Of a stretch of 11,212 bases of DNA, positions 1 through 4,969 are shown piece by piece. The position numbers and the translations under genes are program-made. The notes beneath the pieces are model-generated. The model worked only from the letters and a program-made list of their open reading frames with translations, was not told the DNA's origin and ran no database searches. Source of the stretch: Clostridiales bacterium UBA1389. Lineage in GTDB: Bacteria; Bacillota; Clostridia; Oscillospirales; CAG-382. How positions within the stretch are numbered: the stretch's first letter is position 1; each line of letters opens with the position of its first letter. Location: assembly GCA_002305335.1 (NCBI GenBank), contig DBQR01000001.1, positions 51,862-63,073 of the forward strand, given 5' to 3'.

Positions 1-34
1 TACACCTCAAAAAATCTCTCTTACCTTTTGTGTC

Positions 35-63
35 ATACTATCATATTGAAAGCCGATTGTCAA
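35..63 (-). promoter_or_regulatory. Sigma-A-type promoter reading out of the left edge
   Basis: On the minus strand a perfect -35 (TTGACA, 58-63) and a -10 (TAGTAT, 35-40) are separated by exactly 17 bp. The start point would be near position 28. The short leader carries GAGGTG (3-8), a plausible ribosome-binding site, so the start codon of the gene it drives should lie just outside the window. That gene cannot be identified from here. Confidence 0.8.
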
Positions 64-79
64 TAAATTTCCAATATTA

Positions 80-106
80 AAACGCCCCGTAAAAACCGGG
101 GCGTTT
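80..106 (-). terminator. Rho-independent terminator of spo0A
   Basis: A 10-bp stem, AAACGCCCCG (80-89) against CGGGGCGTTT (97-106), encloses a 7-nt loop. It lies about 40 nt past the spo0A stop codon. On the minus strand the stem ends in TTT and is followed by an A/T-rich stretch. The uridine tract is short, but the G/C-rich stem and its position support termination. It separates spo0A from the promoter that reads out of the window. Confidence 0.8.
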
Positions 107-147
107 AACTGCTTTTCATATTATGTAAAATCGTTTTTTCGTATATT

Positions 148-927
148 TTAAACCGTCAGGGCTTTATTTTTCAGACGTAAGTTGTCGGCTATCATGGCGA
201 TGAATTCGCTGTTGGTGGGCTTTCCCCTGGAATTCTGGACGGTGTAGCCGAAGAAGGAATTAAGCACATCCAGGTCCCCCCTGTCCCAGGCCACCTCGAT
301 GGCATGGCGTATCGCCCGTTCGACCCTTGAGGAGGTGGTGGAATACTGCTTCGCCACCGTGGGATATAACACTTTTGTTACGGAATTTATTATATCTGTA
401 TCGTTTATGGCCATTATAATCGCCGTGCGTAGGTACTGATACCCTTTTATATGGGCGGGAACCCCTATCTGATGAATGATTTTGGTCACCTGACTTTCAA
501 GGTCGAAGTCCCCCGGCAGGCTTGCCATACCCCGCCGTTTACCCTTTTCCGCCAATCTTATAACCCTTTCGGCAAGAAAGGTGAAATCAAGAGGTTTGAT
601 CATGCAGTAAGCCGCTCCTGCTTCCACACATTCCTCAAAGAGGTTCTGGTTGTTGAAGGAAGCAAGCATAATAAAGGCGGGGAATGCGTCGCCGAGCTGT
701 TTCTTACAGTTTCTTATAAGCTGGACGCCGTCGGACTTGCCTATGTACAGCTCGGATATCACCACCTGGGGTTTAAATCTTGCAATCTTTGCAAAGGCTT
801 CGTTCTTTTCGCTGGCTTCCCCCACGATTTCAATACCGTGTTTGCGAAGCTGCGACGCGCATTGGGCGCGAAATTCGCTTGATGAATCCACTAAAACTAC
901 TTTTGCTTTTGTTTGATTGTTATCCAT
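148..927 (-). CDS. spo0A: Spo0A-family sporulation master regulator with altered receiver domain
   Basis: A 259-residue response regulator matching Spo0A in length and layout: receiver domain (about 8-125), short linker, and C-terminal DNA-binding domain (about 140-259). The effector domain is strongly conserved, including IIHQIGVPAHIKGY (150-163), the recognition-helix region TTSSRVERAIRHAIEVAW (197-214) and PTNSEFIAM (237-245). Spo0A normally starts sporulation after phosphorelay transfer to a receiver Asp. Here the aligned receiver residues differ: acidic pair Asp14-Ser15 instead of Asp-Asp, Glu59 at the acceptor Asp, and Ala89 at the switch Thr; Lys111 is kept. An in-frame TTG at 985-987 would add 20 residues, but the ATG at 927 has an AAGGGTAAGG ribosome-binding site and fits the family start. 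It is a single-gene unit with its own promoter, two 0A boxes and a terminator. The usual upstream neighbour spoIVB is absent. Family assignment is firm; whether it is phosphorylated is inference. Confidence 0.95.
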   Translation of the reverse strand: MDNNQTKAKVVLVDSSSEFRAQCASQLRKHGIEIVGEASEKNEAFAKIARFKPQVVISELYIGKSDGVQLIRNCKKQLGDAFPAFIMLASFNNQNLFEECVEAGAAYCMIKPLDFTFLAERVIRLAEKGKRRGMASLPGDFDLESQVTKIIHQIGVPAHIKGYQYLRTAIIMAINDTDIINSVTKVLYPTVAKQYSTTSSRVERAIRHAIEVAWDRGDLDVLNSFFGYTVQNSRGKPTNSEFIAMIADNLRLKNKALTV

Positions 928-958
928 ATCCTTACCCTTCCCTATTTGATTTAACCAC

Positions 959-987
959 ATTTTACCACAACATTTTATAAAATGCAA
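959..987 (-). promoter_or_regulatory. Probable spo0A promoter
   Basis: On the minus strand TTGCAT (982-987) and TAAAAT (959-964) are separated by 17 bp. The -10 matches consensus at five of six positions; the -35 at only three. The predicted start near 952 gives a leader of about 25 nt that includes the ribosome-binding site. A weak -35 suits an activator-dependent promoter, and two 0A boxes lie upstream. I saw no convincing sigma-H element. Confidence 0.6.
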
Positions 988-1036
988 TAGAAAAATGCCA
1001 TAAAAAGGAATAAATGGTAGTCATAATACTGTAGAT

Positions 1037-1043
1037 TTCGACA
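1037..1043 (-). promoter_or_regulatory. Spo0A box 1 (TGTCGAA)
   Basis: Exact match to the 0A box core (TTCGACA on plus, TGTCGAA on minus), about 110 bp upstream of the spo0A start codon and 50 bp upstream of the putative -35. A second exact copy lies exactly 30 bp away in the same orientation. The Spo0A DNA-binding domain encoded next door is conserved, so autoregulation is the simplest reading. Confidence 0.7.
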
Positions 1044-1066
1044 AAATATTCCAAAAGCAAAAGCGT

Positions 1067-1073
1067 TTCGACA
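1067..1073 (-). promoter_or_regulatory. Spo0A box 2 (TGTCGAA)
   Basis: Second exact TGTCGAA core in the same orientation as box 1, 30 bp further from spo0A, close to three helical turns and so roughly the same DNA face. The two copies share the 8-mer TTTCGACA. A pair this close just upstream of spo0A is unlikely to be chance, since a 7-mer is expected about once in a window of this size counting both strands. Confidence 0.65.
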
Positions 1074-1113
1074 TTTTAGGGCTTAACCCACCCAACTGAT
1101 TATGTAAAGCAAA

Positions 1114-1137
1114 GAAACCGTGTTTGAAATCGGTTTC
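1114..1137 (-). other. Hairpin between lipoprotein gene and spo0A control region
   Basis: A perfect 7-bp stem, GAAACCG (1114-1120) against CGGTTTC (1131-1137), with a 10-nt loop. On the minus strand it is followed by TTTGCTTT, so it could be a weak back-up terminator shielding spo0A from transcription of the lipoprotein unit. The gene-free stretch 928-1231 therefore holds, in transcription order, the lipoprotein terminator, this hairpin, two 0A boxes and the spo0A promoter. Confidence 0.35.
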
Positions 1138-1192
1138 CTAAACTCCGAATTGCCTCCTTATATAATCCCCCGGACAAAACCCCATAAAAACC

Positions 1193-1218
1193 GAAAACCC
1201 CGCCGAAGCGGGGTTTTC
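1193..1218 (-). terminator. Strong intrinsic terminator with UUCG loop
   Basis: A perfect 11-bp stem, GAAAACCCCGC (1193-1203) against GCGGGGTTTTC (1208-1218), closes a 4-nt loop that reads TTCG on the minus strand. It starts 14 nt after the stop codon of the lipoprotein gene and is followed by GGTTTTTA. It ends the EF-G2/lipoprotein unit. Confidence 0.88.
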
Positions 1219-1231
1219 AATTTTATTGTAT

Positions 1232-2656
1232 TTATGAACCTAAAATCAAACCGAGATTGGATTCGCTGACTATCATAAAGATATAGTCGACTGCGGTTTT
1301 GTCGATACCGGTTTCAAGGTTTTTGCCGTAATAACGCTGGGCGTCGGTCATGTTGATTGTAAAATCTCCTGATTCAGCCAACAGCACCCGGTTGAACCTT
1401 TCGGCAAGGATGTCCGAAAAATTAACCGCATAATCGTCCCGGTAAACCAGAGCGCAGGGGAGGCTGGGACGGTTGGTGGCAAACAGCAGACGGGCAGCCA
1501 ATGATTCCTTGCCGGTGGCAAGCATCATTGAATCGGCGCCGGCATATTTGGTAAAGTCCTTTATTTGTCCGCTGGGAGTGGTTATACCCGGGTCCTCTCT
1601 GCCTATATTCAGCCTGAAAGTGGGGGTGTAAAGGGTTGAGGTTTCCTTAACCACATTTACGTCAAGCCCCAAATGTCTTGCGGCGTTGCCTCCCTTTAAC
1701 AAGCGGGTGGAGGAGGTGAAGTCGTTTTCCAGGCTTTTTGCCGCCGCTTCCGGGAATCTGACGGCCATATAATCGCAGATGGCTTCATAAACGAGGTATC
1801 CGCCGTATTCGGTAAGATGGTTGTCGGTGTTGTAGTAAATCTTTTCTCCCTTTTCCTTGGCATCTTTAAAGATGTCGGTCATGTCTATGACTACGGCCTT
1901 GGTTTCGGCAAGGGCTTCGGCAACCTGTTCATAACGGGTTTTATAGGTTTCCTTGTTTGTTCCCTCCGCTATCAGTTCGGGATAAATGGTTATACGGTTG
2001 GGTACAAGCACATACACCAGATTAACCGGGTTTGTTCCTGCCCGCTTTTCATAGGCGGTAACCCTTGAATTCACAAAGTCCTTGAATTTTTTTATCTGGG
2101 TCTGGGTAAGGAGGGTGCCTTTTCCCACATAATATGAAAGCTCGGTGTCATAGTAGAATTGAGAATCCTTCCCCATTGTCACTCCATAACCGTCGATCCG
2201 CTTCATGGCGGTGGAGTTGTAATCGGCGCGGAAGGAGGTTATGGCGCTCTTTTCAAGTTCTTCCGATTCGGCGGTGGCAGACAGTATGGTAAAAGCAGCG
2301 CTTGACGAGATGTAGAATTCCGCAACGAAATAACCCTCTATCGACTTAACCGTTACGTCCTTTTCCCCGTCGGTTATGGTTACGCTGCAGCCTTCGTCGC
2401 AGTTGCCGGTGATAATAACCTGAGTGGGGGTGACGTTGAACACATTGGTTATAACGGGCGGGGTCGCCTTGCCTTCGGGAACCGATATGTCTTCATCGGA
2501 GGATTCGTTAACGATTTCGCTGGAATTGTTGATATCATAGATTGAGTTTAGCAGATCGTCGCTGAACGAACCCTGGGGAGCACAGGCGATAAGGACGAAC
2601 ACCAACGCTAAGGAAAGTGTCAGCAGCATCGCCTTGCATATAAAACTAACTTTCAT
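1232..2656 (-). CDS. SGNH/AlgX-AlgJ-like lipoprotein, expected catalytic Ser replaced by Asp
   Basis: A 474-residue secreted lipoprotein. A hydrophobic signal (about 8-22) ends in the lipobox L22-I-A-C25, so Cys25 should be lipidated and the protein anchored outside the membrane. Next comes an acidic Ser/Glu-rich linker (about 40-62), then a beta-rich segment (about 65-145) that looks like an Ig-type fold. The C-terminal half resembles the SGNH fold of AlgX/AlgJ and DHHW-type proteins, which typically O-acetylate polysaccharides: VLVPNRITIYPE (216-227), TDNHLTEYGG (277-286, supplying the Asp-x-His pair D278/H280) and a late strand, ALVYRDDYA (402-410). Relatives usually have Asp-Ser in that strand; here it is D407-D408, so the nucleophile appears missing. 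A ribosome-binding site, GAGGT, sits 8 nt before ATG. It follows the EF-G2 gene by 58 nt with no clear promoter or terminator between, so co-transcription is likely. Lipoprotein status is firm; the fold is moderately sure; no substrate can be named. Confidence 0.75.
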   Translation of the reverse strand: MKVSFICKAMLLTLSLALVFVLIACAPQGSFSDDLLNSIYDINNSSEIVNESSDEDISVPEGKATPPVITNVFNVTPTQVIITGNCDEGCSVTITDGEKDVTVKSIEGYFVAEFYISSSAAFTILSATAESEELEKSAITSFRADYNSTAMKRIDGYGVTMGKDSQFYYDTELSYYVGKGTLLTQTQIKKFKDFVNSRVTAYEKRAGTNPVNLVYVLVPNRITIYPELIAEGTNKETYKTRYEQVAEALAETKAVVIDMTDIFKDAKEKGEKIYYNTDNHLTEYGGYLVYEAICDYMAVRFPEAAAKSLENDFTSSTRLLKGGNAARHLGLDVNVVKETSTLYTPTFRLNIGREDPGITTPSGQIKDFTKYAGADSMMLATGKESLAARLLFATNRPSLPCALVYRDDYAVNFSDILAERFNRVLLAESGDFTINMTDAQRYYGKNLETGIDKTAVDYIFMIVSESNLGLILGS

Positions 2657-2714
2657 AATTATACCTCGCTTTGATTGGGTTAGACAGGATATATATTAAA
2701 TTGTATAAAACGTC

Positions 2715-4787
2715 TTATTCTTCCTCGGCGTTCTTCTTGGCGGTTTCTATAACCTTTGCGGCAACTTCGGAGGGGGTTTCCTCATAGCGGGTGAATTCAA
2801 AGGTGTAGCTCCCCCGTCCCTGGGTCATTGCCCTGAGCTGGATGGCATAGGTAAGCATTTCGGCCATGGGCACTTCCGCTTCGATGACGGTGTAGCCCTT
2901 CTTGTCGGCTTCGTTCATACCCATTATTCTGCCGCGGCGTTTGTTAAGGTCCCCCATAATGTCGCCGGACATGGAGGTGGGAATAAGCACCTTAAGGCTT
3001 CCGATGGGTTCCAGCAATACGGGGTTGCACTGCTTCATGCCCTCCTTGAAGGCCATGTTGGCGGCAAGCTTAAAGGCCATTTCCGACGAGTCAACGGGAT
3101 GATAGGAACCGTCGAAAAGGTTTGCCTTTATCCTGATAACCGGATATCCCGCAAGGATACCCTTTGCCATGGATTCCTGAAGTCCCTTTTCCACCGCAGG
3201 GAAGTAGTTTCTGGGAACGGCTCCGCCGAATACGGTTTCGGTGAATTCCAGTTCCTCTTTTTCACCGGGTGAAAATTCAATCTTGACGTGACCGTACTGG
3301 CCGTGACCGCCGGTCTGCTTTTTATGCTTGGCTTCAACCGAGCTCTTTTTCTTTATGGTTTCCCTGTATGCCACCTTGGGTGTTTCCAGGTCCACGGAAG
3401 CGCCGAAACGGCTTTTAAGCCTTGAGGTAATCACCGAAAGATGGGCTTCCCCTAAGCCGTAAAGACAAATCTGCTTGGTTTCCATACTGTTTTCGTACTT
3501 AATGGTGCGGTCTTCTTCCATAAGCTTGGCGATACCGGAGGAAATCTTGTCCTCATCGCCCTTGGCTTTGGGTACCATCGCCATGCAGAGATAGGGAACG
3601 GGATAATTTATTTCGGGGAATCTATAGGTAAATCCGTTGGAAGCAAGGGTGGCGCAGGTGTTGGTGTTTACCAGCTTTACTGTGTAGCCCATGTCGCCGT
3701 ATGCCAGTTCATCGGTTTCGGTTTCCTTTTTGCCCACGCAGGTTAAAATGCGGGCGATTTTTTCCGACTGTCCCGAAGTTTTGTTAAGGAGAATAACATC
3801 CTTTTTAAGTGTGCCGTTCATGACCTTGAAAAAGGACTTCTTGCCGAAGTTGTCAACCGCCGTCTTGAACACGAACAGGGCGGTTTCCCCGCTTTCGGCG
3901 AGGGTGATTTCGGTAGCGTTACCCGAATCGTCTATTGCCGTGTGTTTTTCCCTGTCCACGGGGGACACGAAGGAGGAAGCTATCATATCCATAAGGGAGG
4001 AAACCCCCGCAAGGCTGGTGGCGGAGCCGGCAAACACCGGGGCTATGGTACCGGTGTAAAGGCCTTTGTTAAGGGCGTCGATCATTTCCTCATGGGTGAA
4101 GGGCTCTTCGGCAAAGAATTTTTCCATAAGGTCTTCGGAGGTTTCGGCAAGGGATTCGCTTATTATCTGCTTGAATTCCTCCATCTTGTCGGCAAATTTG
4201 CCGGGAAGCTCGCATTCGCTTGCCTTGCCGGCTTTATCAAATTTATATGCCTTTTCGGTAAGCAGGTTGTAAAATCCCATGTCGGGGGTTCCTTCGCCAA
4301 AGGGTACGAACACCGGGCAGACCGAAGAACCGAAGGTTTCCCTCAGGCTGTTGAATACGTTTTCAAAATGGGCGTTTTCGTCGTCGATCTTGTTTACGAA
4401 AACCGCTTTGGGGAGGTTCCCCGCATATTCCCAGCAGAGTTCGGTACCCACCTTAAGACCGGACTTGGCGTCAACCACGAAAATGCAGGAATCGGTGACC
4501 GAAATTGCCTGCTTTATTTCGCCGACAAAGTCAAGATATCCCGGTGTGTCGAGTATATTTATTTTTTTACCGTTCCATACGAAATTGGAAAGGGAGGTGG
4601 AAATTGAAATGCCGCGGGAAATTTCCTCCGGGTCAAAGTCGGAAACCGTATTGCCGTCTGATGTCTTTCCCAAACGGTCGGTCGCCTTCGCAAGATATAG
4701 CATTGCCTCGGTCAGGGAAGTTTTGCCGTCACCCCCGTGGCCGAGAAGGCAGATGTTTCTAATCTGGCTGGATTGGAATTTTGCCAT
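2715..4787 (-). CDS. fusA: EF-G2-type elongation factor G-like translational GTPase
   Basis: A 690-residue EF-G paralogue, full length for the family. GTPase motifs: P-loop GHGGDGKT (16-23), switch I RGISI (58-62), DTPG (80-83) and NKID (132-135). The later domains keep EF-G signatures: TGGHGQYGHV in domain IV, the DGSYHPVDSSEMAFKLA segment, RRGRIMGMN and TQGRGSYTFEF. Canonical EF-G catalyses GTP-driven ribosome translocation. This copy departs from it by using GHGGDGKTSL instead of GHVDHGKTTL, and Tyr84 where EF-G has the DTPGH histidine, a pattern I associate with EF-G2-type factors. A canonical fusA probably exists elsewhere in the genome, so the symbol denotes the family only. ATG follows AAGGAG by 8 nt, downstream of a strong promoter. 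Resistance-type ribosomal protection is a less likely alternative role. Confidence 0.9.
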   Translation of the reverse strand: MAKFQSSQIRNICLLGHGGDGKTSLTEAMLYLAKATDRLGKTSDGNTVSDFDPEEISRGISISTSLSNFVWNGKKINILDTPGYLDFVGEIKQAISVTDSCIFVVDAKSGLKVGTELCWEYAGNLPKAVFVNKIDDENAHFENVFNSLRETFGSSVCPVFVPFGEGTPDMGFYNLLTEKAYKFDKAGKASECELPGKFADKMEEFKQIISESLAETSEDLMEKFFAEEPFTHEEMIDALNKGLYTGTIAPVFAGSATSLAGVSSLMDMIASSFVSPVDREKHTAIDDSGNATEITLAESGETALFVFKTAVDNFGKKSFFKVMNGTLKKDVILLNKTSGQSEKIARILTCVGKKETETDELAYGDMGYTVKLVNTNTCATLASNGFTYRFPEINYPVPYLCMAMVPKAKGDEDKISSGIAKLMEEDRTIKYENSMETKQICLYGLGEAHLSVITSRLKSRFGASVDLETPKVAYRETIKKKSSVEAKHKKQTGGHGQYGHVKIEFSPGEKEELEFTETVFGGAVPRNYFPAVEKGLQESMAKGILAGYPVIRIKANLFDGSYHPVDSSEMAFKLAANMAFKEGMKQCNPVLLEPIGSLKVLIPTSMSGDIMGDLNKRRGRIMGMNEADKKGYTVIEAEVPMAEMLTYAIQLRAMTQGRGSYTFEFTRYEETPSEVAAKVIETAKKNAEEE

Positions 4788-4865
4788 GTAGTTTTCTCCT
4801 TGTTATCATATTAGTATAGAAAATATTTTTAACCCGTAAAAGGTTAGGAAATGCGTAATCAAACT

Positions 4866-4894
4866 ATTATAAGTTATTCTGAAAAATTTATCAA
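4866..4894 (-). promoter_or_regulatory. Sigma-A-type promoter of the EF-G2 gene
   Basis: On the minus strand TTGATA (4889-4894) and a perfect TATAAT (4866-4871) are 17 bp apart. The start near 4859 gives a leader of about 70 nt, with a small 5-bp hairpin (TAACC/GGTTA, 4830-4846) and an AAGGAG ribosome-binding site. No riboswitch was recognised. The gap back to the preceding gene also holds a GATTTG/CAAATC inverted repeat (4945-4958) but no convincing terminator. Confidence 0.85.
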
Positions 4895-4969
4895 GTATAA
4901 ATTAGTGATTTTGACGTTACCGTTTTATAAAATTATTGCTGTCCGATTTGTGCAAATCATCTAAAAATA

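Noticed and set aside
928..987. Extended N-terminus of Spo0A from an upstream TTG
   Set aside because: The extra 20 residues overlap the predicted promoter, match nothing in Spo0A, and the ATG at 927 has its own ribosome-binding site.
1153..1159. Perfect ribosome-binding sequence (AAGGAGG on minus) in the gap between the lipoprotein gene and spo0A
   Set aside because: No ATG, GTG or TTG follows at a usable distance; the best frame begins with ATT and stops after 16 codons. It may be a relic, but no gene can be supported.
2657..2714. Possible promoter for the lipoprotein gene in the 58-nt gap after the EF-G2 gene
   Set aside because: Only a poor -35 (AAGACG) with a TATATC -10 can be found; co-transcription with the EF-G2 gene is simpler.
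3942..4607. Long plus-strand reading frames (up to 221 codons) opposite the EF-G2 gene, and similar ones opposite other genes
   Set aside because: They lie wholly antisense to a strongly conserved protein, have low-complexity or skewed composition and no ribosome-binding site or family motifs.
4945..4958. Inverted repeat GATTTG/CAAATC after the ATPase-like gene as a terminator
   Set aside because: Six base pairs with a 2-nt loop and no uridine tract; too weak to call.
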